Notes: a model not told the origin generated them from the letters alone. Shown: positions 24,586 to 34,018, numbered from the stretch's first letter. The stretch: DNA of 64,000 bases from Anaerolineae bacterium UTCFX1 (GCA_002050275.1 MWTB01000031.1:1-64000); one strand, 5' to 3'. Translations and numbers: made by a program.

Positions 24586-25701
24586 TTAATCGTTCAAGCG
24601 ATAGGTATGATACGCGTTCCGGCAGGGATTGCCCCAAGCGATATGCATCTCGCGCGCGGTCAAGTCAATCGTCAAAGCGGTGATTGTGCTCTCGCGATCC
24701 ATCGGGTCTACGCCCGCGATGTTGTGATTGCAGATCGAGTTGGGTAAGTTGACGTGATCTTTTTGAATCGTTTGCAACGATTCGATCGTGTGCGTTGAAT
24801 CTTCGCGCAATAAACGGTTTGCGCGAAAATAACGAACGCGCGATGAGATCAATTCTTCGGGGTCTTTCTCGATCCTCTTCATCGTTTGCGAGAGGTAGTG
24901 ATTGGTATGAACCATGTACCCGTCTGTGCCGTGTAAAATATCAAAATAGCGAGCGGATACTTCGATAGAATACATCTCGCCGCTCTCGTGCACAAGCAAA
25001 TGGTTATATCCCGCAGCGCGATGCGGAACAAGCATTCGACCGATCGCGCCTGAAATACGACGCGAAGACAACACAGCGCGCGCCACAACCAAGCGCGGTA
25101 TCCCTGTGCGCGAATCGTTGGGGTAGACCGAATCGATCAATTGGGCAATGCCATACGCGTTAAACCCCACGTTCGGAAGCAAGCCGCCATACGTCATGGC
25201 AAGAAACGGCGGCTCCTCTTTCGGTCTGGCAGATACGACAAATACATCCGCTTCATCGGCGGGAATCCAATCTTCATTGTGCGCGGCAAGCACATGACCG
25301 TCAGCCGTTTGTCGCTCGTTGACGGCAAAACTAGTGCAACGCGTCAGATGGAGCGCGTCCATGGTCACCGCTTCCATCGTGTTGAGCGTAACGATATCGT
25401 CGAAATCAACCTGCGCGCCTTCGGCTATGCCGCGCATTTCATCCACATATTGCGGATAGCGTTCCTGCGCAAACGGCAGATATTTTCGGGACTGAGTCTG
25501 CGCGCCTTCCCAAGTGAGTTCCAACACTGAATAGGATTGGTCAATCAACGAACGCGCATTCTCGATGCCATGCCGCACTTGTTCGCGTCGCGCTTCCCCA
25601 ATCTGGCGTCCCATCTCGCGATGCGTTCCAGCCACTTCGATCAACGGCGGCGGCGTTTCATGCACGATCGTGTTCGGGATCTGGATTTCTCTAACAGCCA
25701 T
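24586..25701 (-). CDS. C45-family peptidase / acyltransferase (Ntn-hydrolase)
   Basis: A 371-residue protein of the acyl-CoA:6-aminopenicillanic-acid acyltransferase type. The self-processing nucleophile is Cys122 in LTRCTSFAV, preceded by the family helix EMRGIAEGAQVDFDDIVTLNTMEA and followed by GHVLAAHNEDW, all typical. The N-terminal stretch HREMGRQIGEARREQV also fits. Such enzymes cleave themselves at the Cys and then hydrolyse or transfer amides. No signal peptide is seen, so it is expected in the cytoplasm. A penicillin role is not implied. A GGAGG precedes the ATG at 25701 on the minus strand. Confidence 0.85.
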   Translation of the reverse strand: MAVREIQIPNTIVHETPPPLIEVAGTHREMGRQIGEARREQVRHGIENARSLIDQSYSVLELTWEGAQTQSRKYLPFAQERYPQYVDEMRGIAEGAQVDFDDIVTLNTMEAVTMDALHLTRCTSFAVNERQTADGHVLAAHNEDWIPADEADVFVVSARPKEEPPFLAMTYGGLLPNVGFNAYGIAQLIDSVYPNDSRTGIPRLVVARAVLSSRRISGAIGRMLVPHRAAGYNHLLVHESGEMYSIEVSARYFDILHGTDGYMVHTNHYLSQTMKRIEKDPEELISSRVRYFRANRLLREDSTHTIESLQTIQKDHVNLPNSICNHNIAGVDPMDRESTITALTIDLTAREMHIAWGNPCRNAYHTYRLND

Positions 25702-25722
25702 ACAACCTCCAAATAAATCAAT

Positions 25723-25750
25723 TCGCCCCGGGAAATCCTACCCGGGGCGA
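25723..25750 (-). terminator. GC-rich hairpin after the sigma/anti-sigma operon
   Basis: TCGCCCCGGG at 25723-25732 and CCCGGGGCGA at 25741-25750 form a perfect 10-bp stem between two same-strand genes. On the minus strand it is followed by ATTGATTTATTT, only moderately T-rich, so it is either a weak terminator or an attenuating hairpin. Confidence 0.5.
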
Positions 25751-25772
25751 AAAAATTATAACACGCTGAGTT

Positions 25773-26711
25773 TTACGGCTGCGAAACCGGGAGGTTCGGC
25801 GGGGTGCGGTTCACGCGAATCTTCAGCAAAGCGGCAATTGCCGCGCCGACGCTCAATAAAACAATCAGAAATTGTCCTATCCAGCCTATACATGGGATCA
25901 GCCCAAATCCGCCTCCAACCAACGTCAGCAAGAACGTGCCAACGCCAGCGACGACCACGGGAGACCAATTTTGATTCGTCGCTCTCGAAAGTCGTCCGCC
26001 GACTTCAACGCCAAGCGCAACCATGCCGAATAGAAAGGCGAATCCGACAACAATCAGCGGGATGATCGTCACAAACAACGCCGCGCTAAGCAGGATCGCC
26101 GCCAACCCGACCGCGCCAGTGATAAGGGGTTGCACAACCAGAGTCTCTCCAGTGCGCTCGATCTGGGGCATCCAAAATAACGCCAGTAACATGCCAAATC
26201 CTGCGGCAAAAACAGCGCTGAAAAATATGCGAAAGATCTTCCAAGCGGAGTTAAATGCCCAATCTGTACGCAAGTCGTTTATCGGTTTTTCATTCGATAA
26301 TACCGCTTCAGGCTGATCGTTATTGATCACTCGTCCTTCAACGTTAGCGTTTTCTGAGCGTTCCAACTGTCCGGCGACGATCATAACGTCTCCACGCACA
26401 ATTGTGCGCGAATCGAGGTTCGCCCGCCCACCAAAAACAACGATGTCGCCATTAACAACGCCATTGCTCGCTATAGAACCGCCTATAATGATCAGATCTC
26501 CATCGAACACGGCGTTTTCTTCGACAACGACGTCTCCGCTCAAGACGACCAAGTTGCCGCTGAACGTTTCGCCGCTTTTCAAGGTGAAATCGTTCCAAAA
26601 AACAACCGCGTTCCCGCCGGAGCCCCAGCCTTGCGCCAACGCCGCGCGCGAGGGCAAAAGCGCAAATATCGCTGTTAAGATAAGGGAGAAAAGTCGAAAC
26701 GTAATTTTCAT
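25773..26711 (-). CDS. Bactofilin-like polymer-forming protein with membrane helices
   Basis: A 312-residue protein. It has a signal peptide ending SRAALAQG, then a right-handed beta-helix-like repeat region (about 30-130) with regularly spaced GDVVVEENAVFDGDLIIIGGSI, NGDIVVFGGRANLDS and RGDVMIVAGQLE, as in polymer-forming (bactofilin-type) domains. Four or more transmembrane helices follow in the C-terminal half (VFAAGFGMLLALFW, AAILLSAALFVTIIPLIVVGFAFLFG, VAGVGTFLLTLVGGGFGLIPCIGWIGQFLIVLLSV, quoted as landmarks). The ATG at 26711 overlaps the anti-sigma stop by four bases (ATGA), so it is the third gene of the sigma operon and probably its envelope-stress output or sensor. Confidence 0.8.
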   Translation of the reverse strand: MKITFRLFSLILTAIFALLPSRAALAQGWGSGGNAVVFWNDFTLKSGETFSGNLVVLSGDVVVEENAVFDGDLIIIGGSIASNGVVNGDIVVFGGRANLDSRTIVRGDVMIVAGQLERSENANVEGRVINNDQPEAVLSNEKPINDLRTDWAFNSAWKIFRIFFSAVFAAGFGMLLALFWMPQIERTGETLVVQPLITGAVGLAAILLSAALFVTIIPLIVVGFAFLFGMVALGVEVGGRLSRATNQNWSPVVVAGVGTFLLTLVGGGFGLIPCIGWIGQFLIVLLSVGAAIAALLKIRVNRTPPNLPVSQP

Positions 26712-27241
26712 CGCGACCAAGTTCCTTGCGAGGCGCGAATCAACCGCCAAGTGGAAATTGACGAGATCAGACTAAGCCCTGCCGCGCCGGAGATCGCCGC
26801 CATCCATATCAACGGCGTCAGGAAATTCGCCAAGACGCCCAAAACGACCAAGCTAGCCTGCAGCGAAGCTAATGCGGTAGCGAACAGGAAAGCGCCCCAT
26901 TGAAGCCATGCGGAGATCGGCTGCGCTTGCCAAGTCAAGAATCCATCAAGATAGGGCCAAGCCAACCAAAACAACAGCGCGAAACCAAGCACGCTAAATG
27001 GAATAATTCCTAACAGTTTGCGTCTGCGCTCAGCCGCCTTCCAAAGCGTCAGGCGCGTTTCAAAGCGCGCGGCAAAACCGTCCGCCGGAGAAAGCATACG
27101 CGCGTGACGCAACATTTCATCCGTTGTCATAAGCGCCGCGCAAGAAGAGCAGTGAAGCGTGTGCGTTTCCGATTTTTGCCTTTGCTCTATAGATAGAGGC
27201 GCGTCATTCGACAATTGCTCTTCAAAAAACCGGCATTGCAT
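26708..27241 (-). CDS. Membrane anti-sigma factor (zinc-finger type)
   Basis: A 177-residue protein. The N-terminal 50 residues resemble an anti-sigma zinc finger: Cys3, then HTLHCSSCAALM with the His-x3-Cys-x2-Cys pattern of ZAS domains. This is followed by transmembrane helices (IIPFSVLGFALLFWLAWPYL, WGAFLFATALASLQASLVVLGVLANFLTPLIWMAAISGAAGLSLI in part). It overlaps the end of the sigma-factor gene by 20 bases, the usual arrangement of sigma and anti-sigma. It should hold the sigma factor at the membrane until an envelope signal releases it. Confidence 0.85.
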   Translation of the reverse strand: MQCRFFEEQLSNDAPLSIEQRQKSETHTLHCSSCAALMTTDEMLRHARMLSPADGFAARFETRLTLWKAAERRRKLLGIIPFSVLGFALLFWLAWPYLDGFLTWQAQPISAWLQWGAFLFATALASLQASLVVLGVLANFLTPLIWMAAISGAAGLSLISSISTWRLIRASQGTWSR

Positions 27242-27827
27242 GGCGTTTCCTTTCTACTTGAATAGAAGCGTCGTCTTCTTCTTGCCACAGCCCCGCCAGC
27301 GCGCGACGCGAACGATGCAGGCGACTCTTAACCGCGCTGACTGTTAATTTCAAAGATTGGGCAATCTCAACTTCTGAGCAATCGTACCAATATCGTAGAA
27401 TGACTGCGGCGCGGTCGGTTGCATCGAGTTTGCTTAAGAGACGGTGCAGGCGGTCGCGTTCCTCTCGTTCCACCGATTCAGTCTCAGGATCGAGAGAAGC
27501 GGGGTCCGCAAATTCGAAGGTCGTTCCATCGTCTCGTTCTTCATCCATCGAAAAAGCGGGCAATTTACGGCGGCGCAAGCGGTCAATACAATAATGTGCG
27601 CCGATCGAAAGCAACCAAGTAGTAAACGGGCGGCTGCGATCGTAGCGATGTAGGTTTTGATAAGCGCGCAGAAATGTCTCTTGCGCGGCGTCTTCGGCAG
27701 CCTCCGCCTCGCCTAACATTCGATAGCACAAATTGTACACATGCGCTTGATGCCGTTCGACAAGCTGCGTAAACGCCTCATCGCTGCCTTGCCGAGCTTG
27801 AAGCGCCAAAGCCAAATCGTCAGTCAC
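27222..27827 (-). CDS. ECF sigma factor (RpoE-like)
   Basis: A 201-residue extracytoplasmic-function sigma factor. Region 2 is QLVERHQAHVYNLCYRMLGEAEAAEDAAQETFLRAYQNLHRYD with the RPFTTWLLSIGAHYCIDRLRRRK segment; region 4 is LLSKLDATDRAAVILRYWYDCSEVEIAQSLKLTVSAVKSRLHRSRRAL. Both are complete; regions 1 and 3 are absent, as expected. The GTG start at 27827 has GAGGAG upstream. It should recruit RNA polymerase to stress-responsive promoters, possibly its own. It heads an operon with an anti-sigma factor and the bactofilin-like protein. Confidence 0.93.
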   Translation of the reverse strand: MTDDLALALQARQGSDEAFTQLVERHQAHVYNLCYRMLGEAEAAEDAAQETFLRAYQNLHRYDRSRPFTTWLLSIGAHYCIDRLRRRKLPAFSMDEERDDGTTFEFADPASLDPETESVEREERDRLHRLLSKLDATDRAAVILRYWYDCSEVEIAQSLKLTVSAVKSRLHRSRRALAGLWQEEDDASIQVERKRHAMPVF

Positions 27828-27933
27828 TCACGCTCCTCGTTCTACATACGCCCAAAAAGATCAAAAGTTGCGAATAGAGCAATAAGTCGCCGTATCCACC
27901 CGACGAGCATTCTGTTCCATCTTGCAGAAAAGG

Positions 27934-29127
27934 TTACGCGCCCAGATCTTGCTTGATCAACGTCTCGCGTTGATTGAGTTCTTCCAGAATGCGCAATACC
28001 AGCCAGTAAACGATCAGTTGAATTCCGATCAAGAAGGTCATCGCGCCGCCAAGTTGATAGAACCACAGTCGCCCAATATCCCAGCCTTGCAGGCTGAGCG
28101 CAACGCTCACTACGCCGACGATAAGTCCGGTCAATATTGCAACGCTCCCCAGCCAGCCAAAGTGACGATCAAGCGGGGCTTTGAAGATCGGTTTGCCAAA
28201 CAAGCCTTGCTTAATCGGCTTTTTATAGAATAATGCCACGAGATAATTGAACGTGATGCCCAGCGCGAACATATTGACGCCCGCCACCGCTGAGATCATT
28301 CCTATAAACAGAATCGCCACGCCGATCGGGTCTAACGTTGTAATGCCGCGCGCGCGAGCGACGATCACACCCAGCGCTACCAGCCCGGCAATCGTCCACG
28401 CCGCCAGCCCCAACAGCCCCAGAATGCGCACCGGGTTGTACGTCATCGCCGTCCACACCATACTTTGTAAAAAGACGCGCCCATCGCGGATCGCGCTCAA
28501 CTTCGATCGCCCGACTCGTTCGCTGTATGGGATCGGCACTTCTTCGATCTTAACGCCTTCATGCACCGCGCGCGTGCTCATCACCGGAGTCAGGTTTAAG
28601 CCGTCAGGCAGCGGATAGATCCGCTCCAACGTCTCGCGTTTGAAGATCCGCATTCCGCTTGCGCTATCGGTGACGCGATGCCTACCGAGAATCGTCAACA
28701 ACGAAGCAAAGATGAAATTCCCCACGCGTCGAACGAACGGCATCTGGCTGCGCTCGCCCGCCATACGCGTGCCAACCACCAAGTCGCTTCCATGTAGGGC
28801 GGCTTCGCAAAGTTTGGGAAAGTATTCCGGTGGATACGTGCCGTCCGCATCTAAAAAGCCAATCAAATCGCCTTTGGCTTTTGCGAAGCCGGTCTTCAAC
28901 GCAGCGCCATAACCCTTATTGGTCTCGTGTTGAATCAGCGTTACGCCTTTAATTTTAGAAGCAATCTTCACAGTCTGGTCGCGCGAACCGTCGTCTACCA
29001 CTAACAGCTCTAAACGTTTAATGCCGATTTTTTTCAACTCCGGCTTGACCGCCAGCACGCGCTCAGCGATCTCAGCGATGCCATCCTCTTCATTGTACGC
29101 AGGTATAACGATGGATAATATTGTCAT
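27934..29127 (-). CDS. Membrane glycosyltransferase, family 2 (DPM-like)
   Basis: A 397-residue protein. The N-terminal GT-A domain (about 1-235) has [23 protein letters not shown] and [13 protein letters not shown] (the metal-binding DxD region), as in dolichyl/polyprenyl-phosphate sugar transferases. The C-terminal 160 residues carry four transmembrane helices ([22 protein letters not shown] first). It most likely loads a sugar onto a polyprenyl phosphate for cell-surface glycan synthesis. It overlaps the upstream acyltransferase gene by four bases and lies with an epimerase gene in one operon. Confidence 0.88.
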   Translation of the reverse strand: MTILSIVIPAYNEEDGIAEIAERVLAVKPELKKIGIKRLELLVVDDGSRDQTVKIASKIKGVTLIQHETNKGYGAALKTGFAKAKGDLIGFLDADGTYPPEYFPKLCEAALHGSDLVVGTRMAGERSQMPFVRRVGNFIFASLLTILGRHRVTDSASGMRIFKRETLERIYPLPDGLNLTPVMSTRAVHEGVKIEEVPIPYSERVGRSKLSAIRDGRVFLQSMVWTAMTYNPVRILGLLGLAAWTIAGLVALGVIVARARGITTLDPIGVAILFIGMISAVAGVNMFALGITFNYLVALFYKKPIKQGLFGKPIFKAPLDRHFGWLGSVAILTGLIVGVVSVALSLQGWDIGRLWFYQLGGAMTFLIGIQLIVYWLVLRILEELNQRETLIKQDLGA

Positions 29128-29870
29128 GAATTGCCTTTCGATTCCATAGAATAGATGCGGCGATCGGGCTTCGATGCGCTGCCGTCAATCACGCGGATTA
29201 ATTTGGCGGGCGCCCCTCCGACCACAGTATGCGCGGAGACGTCCCGTGTAACCACTGCGCCAGCCGCCACGACCGCGCCTTTGCCCACGCGAACGCCGTC
29301 TGTAATAATCGCTCCCGCGCCAATCCAAACATCGTCCTCGATCACAATCCCCTGCGCAGTAATACCCTGTTCTATAAACGGACGTTGCGGATCGTCGAAA
29401 ACGTGATTGACGGCGATGATCTGCGCAAGCGGAGACGTATACACCCGGTCGCCGATCTGCACGCCGCCTTGTCCGCGAATGATCGAACCTTCTCCGATCA
29501 AACTATCGCAGCCGATTCGAATACCCGACTGCGGCATTCCTCGAAAATTATATACATGCAAAATCGCGTTATGCATCACTAGCGTCCCGCGTCCAATCTC
29601 AATCCCATTGGGGCAGGCGTGCAAATATACGCCATAGTCCAGATAGGAACCGCTCCCCAGTCGGATAAAATTTGCGAACCGCAGTCGCACATTATTTTCA
29701 ATTGCAGCGAAGCCGTCCATCCGCAGAATCAGTTTATAGCACATGCTGCGAACGGCGATTCCCACGATCGTAGGAATCCAACCCAGCGCTGCGATAACGA
29801 GCTGTTCGTAGAAATAACGAACGCTGGAAGACGCCTGACGGCTTAGATACAGACGAATATTCGCCAGCAT
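29124..29870 (-). CDS. Hexapeptide-repeat (LbH) acyltransferase
   Basis: A 248-residue protein. The C-terminal part (about 65-215) has left-handed beta-helix hexapeptide repeats such as [27 protein letters not shown] and [36 protein letters not shown], ending with [12 protein letters not shown], as in sugar O-acetyltransferases (WcaF/maltose-acetyltransferase type). The His in NHVF is the expected catalytic base. It probably O-acetylates a surface sugar using acetyl-CoA. The gene is coupled to the downstream glycosyltransferase and lies 20 bases after the epimerase gene. Confidence 0.85.
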   Translation of the reverse strand: MLANIRLYLSRQASSSVRYFYEQLVIAALGWIPTIVGIAVRSMCYKLILRMDGFAAIENNVRLRFANFIRLGSGSYLDYGVYLHACPNGIEIGRGTLVMHNAILHVYNFRGMPQSGIRIGCDSLIGEGSIIRGQGGVQIGDRVYTSPLAQIIAVNHVFDDPQRPFIEQGITAQGIVIEDDVWIGAGAIITDGVRVGKGAVVAAGAVVTRDVSAHTVVGGAPAKLIRVIDGSASKPDRRIYSMESKGNS

Positions 29871-29890
29871 ACACGACCTTTAACGCACGA

Positions 29891-30826
29891 CTATGCGCCG
29901 CGCTCTAACGTCTTAAAATAAGCTACCGTTTTCTTCATTCCTTCTTCTAAATTGACCGTCGGAGCCCAACCCAATTCCTTGCGCGCTTTCGACGCATTCA
30001 GATAAATATGACGCGTTTCGCCCACTTTGGCGGGACCATAATTCGCCGTCAACGTGTACCCCGTCGTTTGCGCCAGCGCTGAAAAGATCTGATTGACCGA
30101 AGTCGGCGCGCCCCAGCCAATGTTATAGATTGCCGGTTCGAGGTCTACTGTCGCCGCGAGATAGTTCGCTTGAGCGCAATCGCTAACATAGACAAAATCG
30201 CGCGTTTGTTCTCCGTCGCCGTTAATGATCGTCGGCTCACCAGCCATCATTTTGCCCGTGAAGATCGCCACCACGCCCGCTTCTCCATTCGGATCTTGCC
30301 GCGGACCGAACACATTCGCATATCGCAACACAGTGTATTTCATCCCATAGTTAGCGTAATACATGAACAAATAATGTTCAACGGCATGTTTACTTGCGCC
30401 ATACTGGCAGATCGGGTTAACCGGATGCGCTTCATCGCACGGAACGTATTGCGGTTCTCCGTATGCCGCGCCGCCGGAAGAAATATAAATAAAGCGTTTC
30501 ACGCCGAATTCCTTGGCGCATTCGATCACATTGAGCGAGCCGAGAATATTAATATCCGCATCGAACAGCGGTTGCGCCACCGAACGTCGAACGTCAATTT
30601 GAGCCGCATGATGGCTGACAAAATCGGGCTGTTCCGCCTCAAAGATTTCGCGCAAGCGCGCGTCACGGATGTCCATCTCGTATACTTTCGCTCGCGGATT
30701 AAGACTGGACGCGCGTCCGCTCGAAAAGTTGTCAACCACGACCGCCTCAAAACCCCGCTCGATAAACAGGTCCGTCACATGCGACCCGATAAAACCTGCC
30801 CCGCCCGTCACGAGTATTTTCGCCAT
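29891..30826 (-). CDS. NAD-dependent nucleotide-sugar epimerase/dehydratase
   Basis: A 311-residue extended SDR. It has the NAD loop VTGGAGFIGSHV at the N-terminus, the Ser of ISSGGAAYGEP, the catalytic YGASK (Tyr-x3-Lys) and the R-Y-x-N-V-F-G-P-R-Q-D-P segment (RYANVFGPRQDP). This composition is that of UDP-glucose 4-epimerase-like proteins. The exact sugar cannot be told from sequence. It supplies nucleotide sugars to the two genes downstream. A GGATATG-like ribosome-binding site (AAAGGATATG) precedes the ATG at 30826. Confidence 0.9.
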   Translation of the reverse strand: MAKILVTGGAGFIGSHVTDLFIERGFEAVVVDNFSSGRASSLNPRAKVYEMDIRDARLREIFEAEQPDFVSHHAAQIDVRRSVAQPLFDADINILGSLNVIECAKEFGVKRFIYISSGGAAYGEPQYVPCDEAHPVNPICQYGASKHAVEHYLFMYYANYGMKYTVLRYANVFGPRQDPNGEAGVVAIFTGKMMAGEPTIINGDGEQTRDFVYVSDCAQANYLAATVDLEPAIYNIGWGAPTSVNQIFSALAQTTGYTLTANYGPAKVGETRHIYLNASKARKELGWAPTVNLEEGMKKTVAYFKTLERGA

Positions 30827-30938
30827 AATTGTTCATATCCTTTCGGGCGCGGCAAAAACGCCGCGCTTTCCATAGATTATAAGGGAAATCGGCGCGCAGA
30901 CTCAATCTACCCGATTGCGCCGTCGTCCTACCGAAACG

Positions 30939-30966
30939 CGTCAGCCTCCTGTACAGGAGGCTGACG
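30939..30966. repeat. Perfect 28-bp palindrome next to tRNA-Lys
   Basis: The element reads identically on both strands: CGTCAGCCTCCTGT followed by its exact inverted copy ACAGGAGGCTGACG. It lies 9 bases beyond the 3' end of tRNA-Lys. No T-run follows on the minus strand, so it is not a standard terminator; a processing hairpin, an operator or a dispersed palindrome are possible. Confidence 0.75.
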
Positions 30967-30975
30967 AAGCAACTA

Positions 30976-31048
30976 TGACTCCGGGGGGACTCGAACCCTC
31001 AACCAATTGATTAAGAGTCAACTGCTCTGCCAATTGAGCTACGGAGCC
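30976..31048 (-). tRNA. tRNA-Lys (anticodon CTT)
   Basis: On the minus strand: acceptor GGCTCCG pairs with CGGAGTC (one G-T pair), D arm GCTCAATTGGCAGAGC, anticodon stem TTGA/TCAA with loop CTCTTAA reading CTT, and T arm GAGGGTTCGAGTCCCCC with one mismatch region. Discriminator A at 30976; no encoded CCA. Confidence 0.95.
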
Positions 31049-31144
31049 GCTTGCGCGCACAAGATTATACACGATGAAAGAGGCGTGTCAATAACAACAA
31101 AGCGCCGATTTTTACGCATCTCCCCATAAGCCTCGCTCACCCTG

Positions 31145-31150
31145 TATAAT
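31145..31150 (+). promoter_or_regulatory. TATAAT box just before the DUF389-like gene
   Basis: TATAAT ends eight bases before the ATG at 31159, and no Shine-Dalgarno lies between, as for lepB. Suggests a leaderless transcript; no -35 hexamer was recognised. Confidence 0.45.
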
Positions 31151-31158
31151 TGACGCGC

Positions 31159-32442
31159 ATGGATCGCCATTCGCCGCAACCCGATGACTCGGAGCAAGAA
31201 TTCGTCTCTGCTCGCGCGCGCAGACGACAAACTCTGCGTCGAGCTTATTTTCCCGCCGATGAAACCGGTCGCGCGGCATTATTTACTCACCTTGCCCGCC
31301 GCGCTTACCCTTCTTATGAATTATTCCTTTTTTCGCTTGTCGCCGGCGCCATCCTCGGCGTGGGTTACTCTATCAATTCATTAGCGTTAATCTTCTTCGG
31401 CATCCTCGTGGCGCCCGTGCTCACGCCATGGATCGGACTCTCGCTCGCCGCCATTGCAGGCTCGTTTCGTCTATTTATACAAACACTCGCCGCTCTAGTC
31501 TTAAGCGCAGCGCTTGTCTTTCTAAGCGGATTACTCGCCGGTTTCGCCACACGAGTCTTCGGCCCGCTCAACTTAAACGAAGCCTTTACGTTCAGTCGTT
31601 TGTGGTGGCCCAGTTTCGTCACGCTCGCCATCGGCGCGATCCTCTTCACGATCTCCTTTGTACGATCTGAAACCCTGCCTTACCTGCCCAGCGCGTTAAT
31701 CTCATCCGTATTACTCACGCCGCTATGCGCATCGGGGTTCGGCTTAGGAAGCGGCGTAATTAACTCCGGGCTTTGGCCCCAAGGCTTACTGGTCTTTATA
31801 ATTCACTTCGCTTGGGCGACTTACTTCACGATCATCACGCTTTTCCTATTACGCTTCTACCCGATCACATTCAGCGGAATTTTATTGACAGGAATTACGC
31901 TTGTCGCAATTCTGTTGCCGATCATTTTCTTAACCGGCTTTAGCCAGTGGGTCGGAACTCAAACCGGCCTTAGCGCGCCTTCGTCTACCCCAACTCCACA
32001 AGCAACCGCCACCCTTGCGCTGGCTCCCACCGCCGCGCTTCCACAAACGCCGACTGCCACCGTATTCATCGGCGTTCCAACGCGCCACGCCTCACACACG
32101 CCGCGCCCTACGCAAACCGCCAGCGCCGTGTCTACGCAAACGGCGACATCCACCATCACGGCTGAGCCGACTCCTATCATCGCCCAAATTCGCGCAGCAG
32201 AAGGCGGCGGAGCCTTTATCCGCGAAAAGCCAGGTGGAAAAGTAATCGCGACTTTAAGCAATGGCGCCACTGTTACCATCGTCCCCAATGATTTTAAAGA
32301 CGTTAACGGCACAGTCTGGGTGCATGTATTCGCCAACGTCAACGACGTGCGCGTGGATGGTTGGATGATTCAAGGCGTGCTCGTCACCGCCACGCCCATC
32401 CCTAACTGGCAAGCCACGCCTGAAGCCTCCTCAACGCCTTAA
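31159..32442 (+). CDS. DUF389-like membrane protein with C-terminal SH3-like domain
   Basis: A 427-residue protein. After about 45 polar residues there are six or more transmembrane helices (about 50-270) with LIFFGILVAPVLTPWIGLSLA, a pattern resembling DUF389 proteins. A Thr/Pro/Ala-rich linker (about 270-335) leads to an extracytoplasmic module of about 65 residues, AAEGGGAFIREKPGGKVIATLSNGATVTIVPND followed by WVHVF and VDGWMIQGVLV, a bacterial SH3 domain of the kind that binds cell-wall peptides. The combination suggests a membrane protein tethered to the wall. The ATG at 31159 is preferred to the TTG at 31150. Transport or signalling role unknown. Confidence 0.72.
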   Translation: MDRHSPQPDDSEQEFVSARARRRQTLRRAYFPADETGRAALFTHLARRAYPSYELFLFSLVAGAILGVGYSINSLALIFFGILVAPVLTPWIGLSLAAIAGSFRLFIQTLAALVLSAALVFLSGLLAGFATRVFGPLNLNEAFTFSRLWWPSFVTLAIGAILFTISFVRSETLPYLPSALISSVLLTPLCASGFGLGSGVINSGLWPQGLLVFIIHFAWATYFTIITLFLLRFYPITFSGILLTGITLVAILLPIIFLTGFSQWVGTQTGLSAPSSTPTPQATATLALAPTAALPQTPTATVFIGVPTRHASHTPRPTQTASAVSTQTATSTITAEPTPIIAQIRAAEGGGAFIREKPGGKVIATLSNGATVTIVPNDFKDVNGTVWVHVFANVNDVRVDGWMIQGVLVTATPIPNWQATPEASSTP

Positions 32443-32488
32443 TCTCTCACAGATAGCGCGACTCGGCGCACAGAAAAAAGGAACCCGT

Positions 32489-33949
32489 ATGCCCATCCAC
32501 TTTGGAACCGACGGTTGGAGAGCCGTGATCTCCGACACATTCACATTCGACAATCTACGCATCGTCGCGCAAGCCATCGCAGACGCGGTCGGCTCGGAAC
32601 ATTGGAACGTATCGCACAGATCCGAACATACCCTCGACCCAAAAAAGGTTGTCGTCGGATACGACACCCGCTTTCTCTCAGATCGTTTTGCCGGCGAAGT
32701 CTCGCGCGTCCTTGCGGCTAACGGATTCACCGTCTTGCTTGCCCAATCCGATTCGCCCACGCCGGCGATCTCGTATGCGGTAAAACAGAACGGCGCTATC
32801 GCGGGCATTATGATCACCGCCTCGCACAACGCGCCGCGCTATAACGGGGTCAAATTAAAGGGCGCGTTCGGCGGATCCGCTCTGCCCGAACAATGCCGCC
32901 GCGTGGAAATCTACATCACCGATAATGAACAACAGGCGCGCGGACCTAACTTGATGGATTTCAAGAAAGCGCGCACAACAGGCTTAATCCAAAAGTTCAA
33001 CCCATTGCCCGCCTACTTCGATCACTTGCGAACGCTTATTGACACGAACATCATCGCAGACAATCCTCAACGTTTTGTTGTAGATGCGATGTACGGTTCG
33101 GGGCGCGGCGTGATCAAGTCGTTCCTGCAAGGTTCGGGCTGTGAAATCGCAGAGATTCGCGGAGAGATGAACCCCGGCTTCGGGGGCATTCATCCCGAAC
33201 CGATCGCAAAAAACCTCGGCGCGCTTACCTCCGCCATCAGCGCAGGAATAGGCGCGTTCGGCATCGTGACTGACGGCGATGCAGACCGCATCGGCGCGAT
33301 GGACGAGCACGGCTTATTCGTTGATCCGCACAAGATCATGGCGCTCTCGCTCAAATATCTTGTAGAACAACGCGGGTGGACGGGGGCGGTCGTGCGCACC
33401 GTCTCCACAACACGCATGTTAGATCGTCTTGCGCAACGTTATAACTTGCCGCTATATGAAACGCCGGTCGGATTCAATCACATCGCAGATTATATGATGC
33501 AAGAAGATGTATTAATTGGCGGCGAAGAATCGGGCGGGATTTCATTTAAGAAACACATCCCCGAAGGCGATGGTCCGATTATGGGGCTGTTGCTCGTAGA
33601 GATGATCGCAAAAGCAGGGAAAACATTGCACGGCATGGTGGACGAACTATTGGCGGATGTAGGACCCGCCTTCTACGAACGCACTGATCTGCGCCTCAGC
33701 CGTCCCATCGCCAAAAAGGAGATGACGGACTTTCTCACTCGCCAGACTCCAGCAGAGATCGGGGGCGAGAAAGTCACAGAGATCAGCCAACGCGACGGCG
33801 TGAAATATATTATGGCTGACGACTCATGGCTGTTGATTCGCCCCTCTGGCACGGAACCTGTTCTACGAGTCTACGCCGAAGGACGAACACAGGCGATGGT
33901 GAAATCTCTGCTCGGGTATGGGGAGCAAGTGGCAGAAAGCGTAGTGTAA
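32489..33949 (+). CDS. Phosphoglucomutase / phosphomannomutase
   Basis: A 486-residue alpha-D-phosphohexomutase. The order of motifs is complete: FGTDGWRAV at the N-terminus, the phosphoserine loop TASHN with Ser112, the magnesium loop DGDADR at 262-267, the sugar-binding loop GGEESGGIS and the phosphate-binding RPSGTEPVLRVY near the C-terminus. It moves phosphate between C1 and C6 of glucose or mannose, feeding glycogen or surface-sugar synthesis. A ribosome-binding site AAAAAAGGAA precedes the ATG. It is the end of a short plus-strand pair with the DUF389-like gene and is closed by a strong terminator. Confidence 0.93.
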   Translation: MPIHFGTDGWRAVISDTFTFDNLRIVAQAIADAVGSEHWNVSHRSEHTLDPKKVVVGYDTRFLSDRFAGEVSRVLAANGFTVLLAQSDSPTPAISYAVKQNGAIAGIMITASHNAPRYNGVKLKGAFGGSALPEQCRRVEIYITDNEQQARGPNLMDFKKARTTGLIQKFNPLPAYFDHLRTLIDTNIIADNPQRFVVDAMYGSGRGVIKSFLQGSGCEIAEIRGEMNPGFGGIHPEPIAKNLGALTSAISAGIGAFGIVTDGDADRIGAMDEHGLFVDPHKIMALSLKYLVEQRGWTGAVVRTVSTTRMLDRLAQRYNLPLYETPVGFNHIADYMMQEDVLIGGEESGGISFKKHIPEGDGPIMGLLLVEMIAKAGKTLHGMVDELLADVGPAFYERTDLRLSRPIAKKEMTDFLTRQTPAEIGGEKVTEISQRDGVKYIMADDSWLLIRPSGTEPVLRVYAEGRTQAMVKSLLGYGEQVAESVV

Positions 33950-33961
33950 GTCGCTGCAATC

Positions 33962-34000
33962 AAAGAGACCCTAAAGGCGTAAATCCTTTAGGGTCTCTTT
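33962..34000. terminator. Strong bidirectional terminator
   Basis: AAAGAGACCCTAAAGG (33962-33977) pairs perfectly with CCTTTAGGGTCTCTTT (33985-34000) around a seven-base loop, with T- and A-runs at the ends. It lies between convergent genes (stops at 33949 and 34019) and serves both. Confidence 0.9.
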
Positions 34001-34018
34001 ATAATTTCAAAGGAAATT

